From: Oreocharis arfaki
Taxonomy: Eukaryota > Chordata > Aves > Passeriformes > Paramythiidae
DNA length: 64,000 nt
Assembly (NCBI GenBank): GCA_013398015.1
Contig: VZRR01013418.1
Location: 305,982-369,981 of the forward strand
Reading direction: 5' to 3'
Positions 40,001 to 51,900 of the stretch are shown here, in pieces. A program made the position numbers and the translations under genes. Numbering within the stretch: position 1 is the stretch's first letter; each line of letters starts with the position of its first letter. Under the pieces are notes generated by a model, which saw nothing but the letters and a program-made list of their open reading frames with translations, had not been told where the DNA came from and did not search any database.

Positions 40001-43000
40001 TCAAGCTTTTCTTCCCTTTTTTACCAATTCCCTCATTGTCTCGATAAGTAAGATAATGGTGTTGCAATAAGGTGCTAATTTCAAACAGATTAGATACCAC
40101 AGTATGTTTGAGTATTTAGTACTCAAGCTAAATACCACAGTGATACCACAGTGTGTTTGAGTAAAAAAGACATCTTCTGAATATTGTATATGAAGTGAAA
40201 TCTCATGTTTTGGCAGCCTTTGCATATAAAACATGCACTTCATCCTTCCAAATTAACACTGTCATCAAAATCTGTATTCTCTGGTTTTTGGTGTAAGGGA
40301 AAAAAAGAATCTTATAGCCTTCTTTTGTCATGTGTTACTATTAGCTCTTGCACAACTAATTCCCTAACTCCCTAGTGCATTAGTAACCTGTTGAATTCTC
40401 TGCTTGTAATTTGCATTGTTATGCTGAACCTTGAAATATGTTCATGTTTGGTTACGTTTTCCTTGATTGAATGATCTAAATAAGGCCTTTAACTAAGCTT
40501 TTGCTATTAATAGCAAAGAGATGGAAAAGCTGAGAAATTCAGTAGCTTCTTTCTGATGTTTATTAAAGTAAGTTGATATTAACAGAATGCTTCAAGCTGT
40601 GTAGAGAAGTTCCCTCTATTCAATGAGCTTAGTAGTTCTTTCTGGGCAGATCAGTGGTTTTACAGTACTGTTGTTGATTAGTGACGTTCAAAAGGGAATA
40701 CAAAATTTAGTCAAGTGTATGTATCATACTGGGATAGCAATTTCATTGTGCTTTTAAAAAGTACATGGTATTTGCCTGAGTCATCATCTAAGAAGCCCTC
40801 ATGGTCTTTGATCATAGTTTTACCATACAAGACTGTCAGGGTTGGACAAGAACTTGAAACTCTTCTTCATTCTTTCTTCCTGCTTGAGATCTGTCATGGT
40901 GCATTACACTACAGTAGACCTATTACTGCACATTGCTAACAACTTTTAGTCAATATAAGCAACTTTTATGAATCCTGAAGTCAGATCTTTCTTGTGGAGA
41001 AGATGATCTTTCTGTAGTAGTTGTCCTGCCTTGACTAGTGCTTAGACACTTAGGTACAGTTCAGTGGTGCTTATTGCATTTTTTTCTTGCCCTTACTCTG
41101 CTTTAAATGTAGTTTAGTGTTTCAGAGGTATATCCTAGGCATTAAAATGCATTTCTGCAATTCTTCTGCACTGTGCCGGTGCTCTTTGCAAGTCTTCCTG
41201 TTCACTTTGATCACTGTGGTCCTCTAGTTTCAACAACCCATGCAAGTGTTTCAGCACCCATCTTCAGAACTTACTTTCTTAGTTGCTTAATGCTAACTCA
41301 ACACTTTAGTGTTTACTCAAGTCCTGAGGCCTTTGCAATGTTGGCCTTTTTATAGGTTGAATTTTTTTCTGCCGGTAATTCATTACTGCAGCCTTGTTTT
41401 GTTGCATTGTTGAGTCAGAGTAGGAGAGTAGCCAGTTTTGCTGGGAATATTAATGCTTAGCAGCAAAGTGTTTCTTTTCTGCAGGCTTCTGCGTGGGCCT
41501 ATTAGTCCAGCACTTCTGTAGATACATTTTCTGACAGGCTCTTCTGTCTCTCGTGCTTGGAAGACGTCTTCATGACTTTAAAAGCAGTCCCTCTTACAGA
41601 AGAATGATAATTATCATGGTTTGTATTTGCCAGTCTTAAGATTGCAAGGACTTCAAATATATTTATGGATGGTTATTAAGGAAGCGGTAACATGCCTTTA
41701 TCAAGATAAATGGTGATTATAAATGAGATCCCCTGGAGGACTTCTTCAGGTGTAGTATTGGTACTTCAGATCCCTGAAATACAAACCTTGGTTGTCCAAC
41801 AATTATAACGCTTAACCCCGAGCACAGGCAAGACATCACAAGGCAGCCTAATCTGCAGTGCACCATGTTCCAGAAACTAGGGGCTCTGCCAAATACTATC
41901 TGCTTAATAGGTGGAAAATCACTGTTTTGTGTCTGAGTAAGAAGGAGAATCTCTGAAAGTTGGAGGCTCACTGTGTGGGTAACAGCTCCTTGAGACCTAT
42001 CTGTTAAAAATCATAGACAGTCTTTGTCAAACCTACCAGATTTATTCCAGTTGCTCAGTTAATGTGCCATTTTGGTAAATCAGAGCTTAATTGTGCTAGC
42101 CTTGAAGAACTTCTTGGCATGACTGGGTATTGATGTCTCAAGGGCTGGTGTTAGTAGGATCGGATACTCTGGTGTGCACCAGTACTTTGACTACTGGGGA
42201 ACTGTGAATGGCTCGTAACTGTGGTTCATGATTGATGGCAGATTCATCGCTATTTCAAAAGAAGCAACCACACTGATTTTTGTAAAGGATTTTTTTCTTC
42301 TCCTTGGCTCAAGACTGACGTAAGTTATCCAGTGACTGCTTTTTTTAATTGAAATAATTGCAGAAATCAAAAAAAAAAAGCTTTTCAAACTTAGGAACTA
42401 ACCAGCAAATAAAGAGGGAGGCATTATGATTTGGGAAGAGAGGAAAAAGAATGTGCTGTGAGCCAAAAGGAATTGGTTGAACTTCTAGCCTGCCATTCTC
42501 TATGACAGTTTTAAGCACCAGAGTGATTTAGTATTGTTAAGAGTTTTTGCTGCTTTTATCCTGAGAAGCAAAGCTTAGATGTGAATCTTGAAGACCTAAC
42601 TTCTGAGAAGAAGAGTGTTTTGGATAAGTAACTTTCTCATGTTGCCTTGTTAGCTCTTGGTTAGTGATATTCCATTTTGTAATTAAGCCACCAGATATTT
42701 GTAGCTATAAAAGAAGATCTTTTTCTTTAGGCATCATCCATATTTTTTACATTTCCGCGTGTCAGTGCTCATGTGTGCAGATCTGTGTTTCTAATTTAGG
42801 ACTGTTTTTCATAGAAAAAAATACACATATTGTTCCTATTTGACTAGTTCTTCTCCATCAGCATATTTCCCATCTCTTTTGGAAGATAGGATAGAGTAGA
42901 ATAGAATAGAATAGGTAGGATTACTTCTGTGACACAACTCAACTGTTAAACTAACCCTGCCAAATCCACCCCAATCCTAGATCCTTATAACCCGTGATAT

Positions 43001-46000
43001 TTGTATGATAATTGGCTGTCATTTCTTAGATTAATGGTAGTAGAAAATACCTTTAGTTTAAGAAATAAACGATCCTCAGAATGTTGTAGCATTAGAGTTT
43101 AAATCTTCAAATATTGAGAATGACAGAAACCTTAGTTTTTAAAGGTAATGAAATAGTGAGCATGATCATCATCAAAGTACTTCTTACAGCAAAAAGAGTA
43201 AAACTTTATGTAGCCTCAGCAAATACTTAAAGATATAATTCTTAAAACCCAATACCCACCCAATGATGTCAAATCTCAGTGATTTTTCAAGAGCACACAG
43301 AGAAAATTAGTTGGTTGTCTGGAAAAAACTCCTGAAAATTTCTTCTGGCATTAAGACTCCTGTTGACAGTGTTTTGAAAGTGGAGCCTACTCTTAAGGCC
43401 TTCACTCTAAAAAGAACCATTATAGATTTCGTGTGAAAAGCCTGGCCCACCAGAGTTGAGGCCTCTGGAAACATTTATAAGCTTCTTTAAATATATTGGA
43501 TATGTAAATGTTATTTAAAATGTAAAACCAAGAGAAATGAACAGCCTGCTGTCAGTAAGGGGTTATTATTGTCTACTAGTTTTTATTTACTCTCTTAGAT
43601 ATTACCAAAGGCCTTTTGGAATAATTAGGCTGTGCCAGTCAAGAGGCTCTGTGTTCACCAGAAGTGTATTTTTAATCCCCACTTCATCTAGGCATTTGTC
43701 ACTATGGTGCCCTACACAGTGACGGGGTTCTAGTCTTTGATGTGTTCTGCATCAATGGGCTAGGCCAGTCTTACTCATCTTTAAACCAGCTTAGAACATG
43801 TTTTTCTATTTGCATGGAGAAAAAGGGATCCTTGAGTTAAGTACCTGGCAAAGATGTATTATGAATTATCAAAGTGTGCTTAAATGGAAAATGCATTTAA
43901 TATTGATGGAATGTAAGAGTTTTGTCTGGGAAGGGTGCAAGCTAAAGGCACCTGTGAGTAAACTCAGTAATTCTATTGCTGGTTCAGAATGAGAAGTGCC
44001 CTGGTGCTAATAGTCTAATATGGTACTCAGTGCCAGTGTTCAGAGATTAATTAGTGATTTGCTGTCTTTGATTCTTTCACTTATTCAACAGTGATGTGAA
44101 CACATTCACATCTTATTTTCTTCCCATTTATGGAGCATACTACGTCTTTCTTAAATGGACAGTAGAAAATTAAATTATTCAGAACTAGAATAAGCTGTAA
44201 TTTAATGCATATTCTGCTTCTTAGAGCCATCTAAAGTTTGGCCTCCGTTTTTAAGTTAGTTTGCTGCACATGGGGCTTTGTACCTGTAGGGTCCAGTCTT
44301 AAACTGTTGCCAGAGAATCCCAATCTTGCAGACTTCAGTGAAGAAAAAGGTCTTATTTTCTTAGTGTAGTATGTGAAATACAAAATTTGAACATGACTTC
44401 TAAAAAGGACAAAAGAGAAGAAATTGAGAGAGCCATCCAAGCTTCACAGTTGCTCTCTGATTTTTATAGGCCAGTAAAGTAGGGTGTGATAGAGTTACTA
44501 TTTTGGTCTAGCATTCCTCGATCCTCCAGACTGATGACTAGATGCTCATTTGGAGATGAGTTAACTGGGAGTGGCGTTCTGCACAAATCCATGGTGGTGC
44601 ACAGGTTCGTAATTCTGAAGCTGTAGCAAGCTGTGGTAATTATTTTATTTTAGATGCATGTGTTTCATAAGATCAGTAGTTAGAGTGACCTTACAGCATA
44701 GCAAGCTGTGGAAACAGTCATGTGCTTTCTGTCCTAGATACTGTGTAACCTGTTTAACATTTTTTATGTCGTTTCAGACCCTCCTTGCCAGACAGAACTC
44801 AGCAACATTCAGAAGCAGCAAGGAGGAAAGAAGCTCCTCGGTGAGCCATAGATCATTCCTTTGAAGGTTTTATTACTTACATAAATAATCCTAGTTAAAC
44901 AGCAACACAAAATCAATATTAATCCAATGAAGATAGACCACAGTAAATCTCGGCAACAAAATTTATGAAATTTTTGAAAGCCATTAAACTTAGTTTTATT
45001 ACCTTACCTACCAAAAGCTCTTACATCTGTTTTGTTACCCTGATAGAAGGTACATTTTTACAGTTACAGAGGGGACAGCATGAGGTACTCCTGTAGTAGT
45101 ATCTCTGCTGATCCTTTAACTGTAATATTCTGTAAGTAATTGAAATCTTTGTTGTGAATCAGTTTATACTGCATCAATATTTCTGAAGTGTAAAGTCTTC
45201 ATTTACCCCTAGCCACTGTGTAACAGCTGCAATAAAAGTCTTGGCCCAAAGTAGTCAAAACTATTTCTGCTAAGGATGGTCTCTAACAAGAACTATACGC
45301 TTCAAATACTTTCATATGAATGTTTTCTTCATTGTGGTCTCCATTTGGTCCAAGTGATAAACAGTGGATTGTTCAGCTGTGGGCAAGTCACTGCCTCACA
45401 AAACCAGCCCCTCTTGTACGTATAAATGCAAATTTAATATTAATTTTTTACAGTTTTTTGTGGTGTGTTATGCTGCGTTTGTCTCCTGTGCTGGAATAAT
45501 TAAATATTAGTATGTAAATAAGTGGTTTGTAAAATACATATTAAGCACAAATCACTCCTTGTAGCAGATACTGTGTTAGTCACAAAGTCTGGCCCTTACA
45601 ATTCAGACTTGTTTGTACTCCACAGATGATAGAACCTCCCATTTTGGAATGGGTCCTACATTTGAGCCTTTTCACCAGAATACAGTGAAAATCTGGACTA
45701 AGATATTCAGGGAGTAAGAAATATGAATCACAGGATCAACAAAAAATTTAAAGGAAGATCGCTCCCTTTATTTCTTGAAATCAGTCCAAGGCTGATATGT
45801 GTTCTTTTCTGTCCCACATTTGATGCATTCAATCACTTTGGGTTAACTGAATTTAGTACTACTAAAGCAGTCTGGAATGATGAAACAGCAAAAGGTAGTT
45901 GCTTTCTGCTACAATTGTGACATTGGCCAAGACGTGGATTTTAATATACTTATTCAACATGTACAGATATAAATATACACATCTATTTTGCAGGGCAGTA

Positions 46001-47310
46001 CATCCCCTTCTGTGATGAGGATGGGTATTACAAACCAAGTCAGTGCCATGGAAGCCTGGGGCAGTGCTGGTGTGTTGACAGATATGGCAATGAGGTGTCA
46101 GGATCCAGAACAAACGGCGCAGCAGAATGTGGTAAGTTAAGAACCTTTTATGGTGTTTGGTTTAGAGGTGTTATTCCCTTTGATTGCCAGCCAGGTTAAA
46201 TTTCTTCAGTTAGAAATGTGGGACCCAACTACATAGATTTTGATACAAAAAATAATAAACTATAATATTTTTATTGCTTCACTAATTTTTCAAACTCCTG
46301 TCACTGTGTCAACTATTAATAGACCCCTTATATGTGCTTGGCATAGTGTATATAAACCCAGGAAAAATTAATTTTCTAGAGCAGCATTAGATAAGTCCCA
46401 GAATGTTTAATGAAATTCCTTTGGGTAATCAGCATGCTAGTGAATTCGATTTGACTTTTTTTTTCAGTTTATATTAGAGACAATTGCCAAAAGTTTTTAG
46501 CACACTAAATCTTCCCTTATTTTCCCTTCCCTACAGCACTGTGCAGCTTCTTCCAAGAATTCCCATGTCACCTTTATTTGATGTCCCAGATATAAAAGAT
46601 GAAAAAAAAGTATTTTTCCTCTTTTTTTAAAAAAAAAGTCATTTATGACTCCTTTTCACTTCTCCTCCAACAAAAGACCATAGCCTGAAGCAGAGAGTAA
46701 ATTGAATACAGTATTTGAGATACAAGCTCAGGCCTATTGTCCATCTGATCCAGGTTCCTTTCTAGATAAATGGACAGTTCGATATAGTTCAAGATAATAT
46801 GTAAGAAGTGAACAATAGTCAGTGTATATTTTCAGTAGTCCCTATTGTCATCTGTAAGTTGGACTTAAATTTTTTTCAATTGTTCCTAGCACTCATTATA
46901 GTTCTGCAAACCCTTAAGTTTTGTCTCCTTCTGTTAACATTGAGAAATTCATTCAATATTGAGGTGGATTTTTTTATGACAAAAGACTCTTCATATTATT
47001 TATACTTTACAATTATGTCACACGCTATAGTTGTCCTGAAAGTAAATATTCTGGTGTGCCTTTTGTATGCTTATGTAAAATATACTATAAATATGTAGTG
47101 TGTCTTGTGAGTCTTTTCTATAACTATCCTACCTTTTTAGCTATCGATTTAGAGACTTCAGGTGATTTTGCCTCTGGCGATTTCCATGAATGGACAGATG
47201 ATGAAGATGATGAAGATGAAATAATGAATGATGAAGATGAAATTGAAGATGATGATGAAGATGAAGGAGATGATGATGATGATGACGATGATCATGATGG
47301 ATATATTTGA
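27911..47310 (+). CDS. SPOCK3: SPOCK3 (testican-3), 3' half, five coding exons, 5' partial
   Basis: Joining 27911-28030, 38362-38583, 44778-44840, 45994-46131 and 47141-47310 gives about 237 residues ending at TGA 47308-47310. Domain order is SPARC-like extracellular calcium-binding (EC) domain with two EF-hands, thyroglobulin type-1 domain with CWCV, then an acidic tail. That is the testican architecture, and the tail (DFHEWTDDEDDEDE and later residues) points to SPOCK3 rather than SPOCK1 or SPOCK2. Testicans are secreted chondroitin/heparan sulfate proteoglycans of the extracellular matrix, prominent in brain; family members have been linked to control of metalloproteinases and cysteine proteases. 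All junctions have AG acceptors and GT donors, and all introns are phase 1. The signal peptide, N-terminal region and Kazal-like module are absent from the window and must lie upstream. I see no frameshift or internal stop, so the gene looks intact. Identity is from recognition of the protein, not a database search. Confidence 0.96.
28863..29184 (+). repeat. Near-identical 160-bp tandem duplication separated by one N
   Basis: 28863-29023 (161 bases) and 29025-29184 (160 bases) are the same sequence apart from a G/A difference near the start and an eight- versus seven-base T run. The only ambiguous base in the window, N at 29024, sits exactly at the junction. Confidence 0.97.
32001..32028. repeat. 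Perfect 11-bp stem hairpin
   Basis: TAATTTTGTGT (32001-32011) pairs exactly with ACACAAAATTA (32018-32028) around the loop GATAAA. Confidence 0.8.
33158..33179. repeat. C-rich tract (G-rich on the - strand)
   Basis: Runs of 4, 8 and 8 C separated by single G. The complementary strand has the G-run pattern that can form a G-quadruplex. Confidence 0.85.
33341..33408 (+). mobile_element. CR1 LINE, last 70 bp only
   Basis: GGGCCAGGAGTTGGTTGTCG, then ATGACTCTTATGGTTCCCTT and a TTTTGTGATTCTGTG end match the terminal part of CR1 with its short tail repeats. Confidence 0.85.
35993..36056 (+). mobile_element. CR1 LINE, last 65 bp only
   Basis: GAGCAGTTGGACTCAATGAT, CCTTGTGGGTCCATTCCAAC and a TTATTCTGTGATTCTGT end are the CR1 3' terminus with tail repeats, in sense orientation. 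Confidence 0.9.
38362..38583 (+). CDS. SPOCK3: SPOCK3 exon: EF-hand pair of the EC domain
   Basis: This 222-base exon starts after acceptor CTCTTAG and ends before GTAAAAG at 38584. It opens by completing Arg and reads FDTSILPICKDSLGWMFNRL and on to CFQRQQ. Two EF-hand loops are visible. The first, DTNYDLLLDQSE, has acidic or amide ligands at positions 1, 3, 5, 9 and Glu at 12. The second, DTYKDSLISNNE, has Asp at 1 and 5, Asn at 10-11 and Glu at 12. Cysteines flank the second hand (FNSCDTYKD and EWCYCF), as in the disulfide-tethered EF-hand of the SPARC/BM-40 family. Calcium binding is inferred from the family. Confidence 0.97.
40090..40165 (+). repeat. Short spaced direct repeat
   Basis: GATACCACAGTATGTTTGAG (about 40091) recurs as GATACCACAGTGTGTTTGAG (about 40142). 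Between them lies TACTCAAGCTAAATACCACA, itself partly complementary to the first copy's end. Confidence 0.75.
42896..42915. repeat. (AGAAT)n pentanucleotide run
   Basis: About three to four units of AGAAT. The motif is like the TTCTATT tail of some CR1 copies read in reverse, but no CR1 body follows. Confidence 0.6.
44778..44840 (+). CDS. SPOCK3: SPOCK3 exon: linker and start of thyroglobulin type-1 domain
   Basis: A 63-base exon (21 codons' worth) between acceptor GTTTCAG and donor GTGAGC at 44841. With the G carried over from the previous exon it reads DPPCQTELSNIQKQQGGKKL and ends in LG across the next junction. The Cys in PPCQ is the first cysteine of the thyroglobulin type-1 domain. The small symmetric size means skipping would keep frame but remove that cysteine and disrupt the domain. 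Confidence 0.95.
44841..45993 (+). other. SPOCK3: SPOCK3 intron, 1.15 kb
   Basis: Phase-1 intron from GTGAGC at 44841 to acceptor CTATTTTGCAG ending at 45993. AT-rich; no other feature recognised. Confidence 0.92.
45994..46131 (+). CDS. SPOCK3: SPOCK3 exon: thyroglobulin type-1 domain core
   Basis: A 138-base exon between acceptor ATTTTGCAG and donor GTAAGT at 46132. It encodes QYIPFCDEDGYYKPSQCHGS followed by LGQCWCVDRYGNEV and ends GAAEC. The FCDEDGYY, QCH and CWCVD motifs are diagnostic of thyroglobulin type-1 repeats. With the Cys from the preceding exon there are six cysteines, the full set for three disulfides. In related proteins this domain can inhibit cysteine cathepsins; for this protein that is family-based inference. 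Confidence 0.97.
46132..47140 (+). other. SPOCK3: SPOCK3 intron, 1.0 kb
   Basis: Phase-1 intron from GTAAGT at 46132 to acceptor CTACCTTTTTAG ending at 47140. AT-rich; nothing else recognised. Confidence 0.92.
47141..47310 (+). CDS. SPOCK3: SPOCK3 terminal coding exon: GAG-attachment and acidic tail
   Basis: Starts after acceptor CTTTTTAG and runs to TGA at 47308-47310. It reads IDLETSGDFASGDFHEW, then a tail almost wholly Asp and Glu with a run of eight Asp, and ends HDGYI. Two Ser-Gly dipeptides beside acidic residues (ETSGD and FASGD) are the expected glycosaminoglycan attachment sites of testicans. The DNA is a degenerate GAT/GAA trinucleotide tract, which makes it prone to slippage; the reverse strand reads as a meaningless Ile-rich open frame over the same bases. 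Confidence 0.97.
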
Positions 47311-48990
47311 TGATATTAAGGGGTCCATATGTTGTACCTTTCTAAGTTTCACAAGATGATATTTCATAAAATCCTTTTGCTCTCCAAGATCAAAAGGGTT
47401 CTAACAAATATGTATATTTTGTATGATTATTTCAAACATTGCAGCTGGAGTCATAGACTTTTTTTGTTTAAATAAGAATAATTATATCACGTGCTTTTGA
47501 GTTTTTAAATGCTGTTGCGCTGAAGAAAACATATTGGAATTCTAGCCTGAAGAAAAAAATGGTATGTGCTACTGAAAATATATGTATGTGCAAAACACAC
47601 TAGAAAGCCAACCAGTCTCTTTAAAATTCTGCTAAAAAGATAATTGCCCTTACTTGGAACTGTGCATATCCTCTTCAGAATGCATACTGCACCTTAACTT
47701 CAGTTCCATCAGTATTTTAGGCCCTGAAATTGTCCATTTAATAAATCAGAAATGTATTGCAGTAGAAAAACATTGGTGCACAAGTAGCATCTCAACCAGC
47801 CTTTAATTAACCAAAGGAACAGAGAAAAATTGGGAGGGAAAACCATAGCAAAGTCCTCCTTTGGGTTTGCATCTGTGGTTATGTTTTTATTAGGAAATGG
47901 CTAGATTATTGAAAGGATTTTTCAAAAACAGTAGCATGTACAAGTACCAGTTCTGTAATTCTAAAATTTTCTTGTCCTTCCTTTTTTTGGTTTCATGTCA
48001 AGGTCATATGAACTTTATCATTATTTACTTAAACATTGCTTCACCCTTTGTGGTTTCTTTGTATTTCTCTCTAATCAGACTAGCGTAAAATATTTACACG
48101 GGGAAGAAGATTTGCTTAAAATTGTATTACCTTTATACATGACTGTATTTCAGAGTATTGTCACTTGCCCCAAGGTAGTTTTTAATAAATGTATAATGAT
48201 GCTTTTTATTTTCTTATTTCAGGAAATAGTTTTGCTCTTTATCTTAATTCATGTTTTCTGTTACTAGTGCAGAAACTTAGAGAACGTATTGTAAAGGTGC
48301 CTTGCAAAATAGAACTAGAGAGGTTTTAGCATGCATACCAGTGTAGGATGTTAGGCAATAGCTAAGCACACCCAATTACCAAATTAATACCAGTATAGGT
48401 ACTGCTGCTGGAATGAAGAAAATGGATTATTTTAATTTTTTTCCTGTTATTATGTAATTACCATGTGGTCCAGATTATACTTATTGTGTAGAGTAGCACT
48501 TAAGATTTGACTGTAGAGAAAATTACTTTAATCACTGTATTTATGTTAGCATGTTAATTAATTGTGTAGACATTTTGAGACTCCACCATCTTCATTCATA
48601 TCCTATCTGTTTCTTTCTGCCCACAATAAAATTGACATGACCTGTATAATGTATTACTACAGGTTGTATAATTTAAAAATGAATCACTGGTTTCCCATCA
48701 TTAATTAAAGGAAAATCAGTTTCTTATTTGAATTAATTTCTGCACAGTAAACTAAATCTAATGTTTATCTTATGTTATATTGAAAAGTATAATGCATTTT
48801 CTTTTTTACTGTTTCTGTATAGTTTGCAAAATAAAAACTCTTGTAACCAACCTTTGGCTAGTATAGCCCATCATTTTGACTTTTTACATAGTCTGAAATT
48901 TAGAATCAGAAAGAATTCTTGTTTCAGATGCATGTCACCTATTAAAATATGTATTTATTTGAATAAAGCCATTAATGTTTTATTTCCATT
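47311..48990 (+). other. SPOCK3: Putative SPOCK3 3' UTR
   Basis: AT-rich sequence directly after the stop codon. Canonical AATAAA hexamers lie at 47740-47745, 48184-48189, 48625-48630, 48830-48835 and 48962-48967, and further on at 49174-49179 and 49270-49275. The end shown is simply placed just past the 48962 signal. The true cleavage site cannot be chosen without transcript evidence, and several may be used. Confidence 0.5.
48830..48967 (+). terminator. Candidate SPOCK3 polyadenylation signals
   Basis: Two AATAAA hexamers at 48830-48835 and 48962-48967, about 1.5 and 1.65 kb after the stop. They are the best-placed of several such signals in an AT-rich region where chance hexamers are common. 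Confidence 0.35.
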
Positions 48991-51900
48991 AAAACATATT
49001 TGGATAGGGCAAAACCCATAGGGAGCTTCTGGTTTTCTGTAATTTCCCTGATTTTTCTATAGCTTTGTTATGTACTTTTATGATATTGTCTTCATTACAT
49101 AGTAAAGAAAGAGAGAGATACTTCTTTTTAAGCTCTGTCATAATTTGTGGAGCATAGTTGTGTTATTTTCTTAAATAAAGATAGTTAAGAGTTTAACATT
49201 CTGATAGTGGGATTTCGTCAGAAAACAATTTCTTATGACTGAAATTCATTGATATATAAACTGCTTTTAAATAAAGAAGCTAAAGAAAAAGTGTTGTCAT
49301 TATTGGCTGACACAGTAAGTACTGTTGTGGGGAAGTTGTTTGATGTGACGAGTCATTGATGACAGACTGAAAATTCATTTCATTAAAACTTGTGATATTA
49401 GGAGAATTAAAGAGAATTTATAATGTGTTATGTCTAAAGGGATTACAGTATGAAGACCTTTCTGAAAACTGTCATGCAGAAGAGCATGAAAGAAGTTTAT
49501 ATTCTTTCCTCCCTGAAAATTCCCCACTGAACTGAAAGAGGAGGGAGTATTGCATGAATTTTAGTCCCTGGGTATTAAAGCTACTTAGCATAAATTCTGA
49601 AGTAAGTCAAAATAGTTAAATTCACTAAAGAATAGTGATAATGGAGAATTTGGATAATTTTGGATAACTTTTGTGGTCCAAAACTAAAACAGCAACAGCA
49701 AAAATATGAATTGTTACGTGTTCCTGAGGAGAAGCCAGAGAGGAGGTTGATACAGTATAAGTCTTCCTTTGAAAACATCCTTTTTTTTTTTAAAGATGAG
49801 TAACTGCCTATGGATTAATACTGTGGTGTTGCTTACCTTTCATGATGCCAAATGAACTGGAAATTAGTTCACTGTGTGTTTCATCCCTGCCTTAAAGAAA
49901 TGCAGGAAATCAGGAGCAGGTAGAAGAAATAAAGGCAAAGGCTGATCATATAAACGTACTAAATACCTAAACCATTCAGAAGCTTCTTTCTTCTTTCCAT
50001 AAAGTGCAAACATTTGCACAGGTGTCTGTCCTCATGACTACAGTCATGCAGAAAGCAGTCGGGAGCCCTTGACTATTCTTACAGTGTTGCTGTCGTGTGT
50101 TGTTTTTACTTGGTCGTACAGGTCTGCACATGTATTTATAGATATGCAAAGGTAGTGATATAAATTTGGGGATTTTCAGACACAGTGATTAATCCTTGTG
50201 CTCTTCTGAGAATGTCTGGAGTTATAAATATCAGTTTCATTGAAAGGTAAGGAATACCAAACTCAATGCCATAAAGTATTATACAGTCTTTGAAAAGAGT
50301 AATTTGGGTGGAGGCACAGATATGCTTAGTGTAGAAGAAAATGAACTAGTGTCATTAGTTTGCATATACAAAAATCGGATTGTCGTATAAGACTGAGGAA
50401 GATGGACCATAATGATAGTAGGAAAATTTTTGCCTGTTTTGTGGATATGGACAAGAACTGGATTTCCTTTATTCTTATTTAAAAATTCCACTGCCTGGGT
50501 GGAATAATAAAAGTTTATCAGGATGTGGATTAATTTTATGCTTCATCGGAAATTAAAAGGTATTTGTATTTACAGATTCTTTGTGAGAGCAGTGAATATA
50601 TTGCTAATTACTAAAAGCTTTTGAAAACTAGATTTAAATAAAGCTGTGGCAGTACGAATTTATTTGAAATACTGTAATTATTTTTACTGTTTTTTCAACT
50701 TATTTAAATATATTAGTCACAAATCATTCGCAATTTCATTTCAGCTAGTGCAGTGGACAGTAAAGTAGTTTGTCAGCAAGTTCCTGTGTGAAGTGAGATT
50801 GGTATTAACATGAAGAAGAGTACACAATGGATTGGAAGAATCTCTAACTTGACCAGGTACTACTGGGCGAGTAATTAAAACAAAGTTTTTTAAAAACTCA
50901 GCCACTTCCTAAAGGCAAATACAATGTTGGACATGCTGAATTAAACCTTTTGTCACAACTGGATTTCTGTTAGCTCAATGTCTCTGTACTTGCTGTGCAG
51001 GATGGGTACAGTTTCTAATTTGTTAATTCATCCAGTCAAATGGCAGTGGAAATTACTCTGAAGTTAAGGAACCAGAGCAAGAATGGGAAACAGTTGCCTA
51101 GCCCGAAAGATGACACCTCCACTTGAATTTTTTTGTTGTGTTTCAGATGCTAATTGAATCAAATCCTGAAAAAGAGACTTCTGCATGGTATGTGCCCCCT
51201 TGAAGGTGAGTTTTACAAGTGAAATATGTGTGCCTCTTTTTGAAAAGAATCTCCATAGTGTTAGTAATAATGCAGGACATTTTACATCTTTTCACCAGCT
51301 TTCCACACAACTCCATAGAAAAATTTGATTGAAACTTCAGACAGGGACATGCACAAAACTGGTGCTCATGTCTATAACCATTTTTACCAAGATGGTTGAA
51401 ATTTATCAGTTATAATCAAGATGGACAGAGAGGTCACCTGTTCACCCTCTCTGCCCATAAAATTCACAGTTGTTTTGTAAACTCTTGGAGCATTCAGCAG
51501 TCTGCTGAATTAAAAAAAAATAATTTAAAAAAAATTTAATACTCATCCTTCCAACACGGGTAGTTATTCTGCTCATCAGGCAGAATAGGAAGAATCCAAT
51601 TTTGCAGTCATAATGCCATGATTCTTTTTCCTTATTTCTTAAGGATAATGCAATTCTTTGAAAGTACACTGTAATTCAAATTTGATTGGTTTAGTGCATT
51701 ATACAGAACTTCTTCAGAACTTGTTCAGTTTTATTACACTTTTGTAGTAAATTTTATTCATGCACATTAATTCCATTGTGCTGCATTAGTGTTAAGGAAC
51801 TGAAACATGCTTTAATTCAAAATCTGTTGGGTGAAGTTTTTTTTTGTTTTTTTAGTGTAAGCATTCATTATTGAAGAAAACAAAACCTAGAGATGTTTTA

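Larger units (their letters stand above)
38584..44777 (+). other. SPOCK3: SPOCK3 intron, 6.2 kb
   Basis: Phase-1 intron with donor GTAAAAG at 38584 and acceptor ATGTCGTTTCAG ending at 44777. No gene or large repeat was recognised. Small structures include an imperfect hairpin near 39000-39045, an approximate 52-base-spaced repeat at 40090-40165, and an (AGAAT)n run at 42896-42915. Confidence 0.9.

Noticed and set aside
47158..47367. 69-codon - strand frame rich in Ile
   Set aside because: It is the mirror of the GAT/GAA tract of the SPOCK3 terminal exon.
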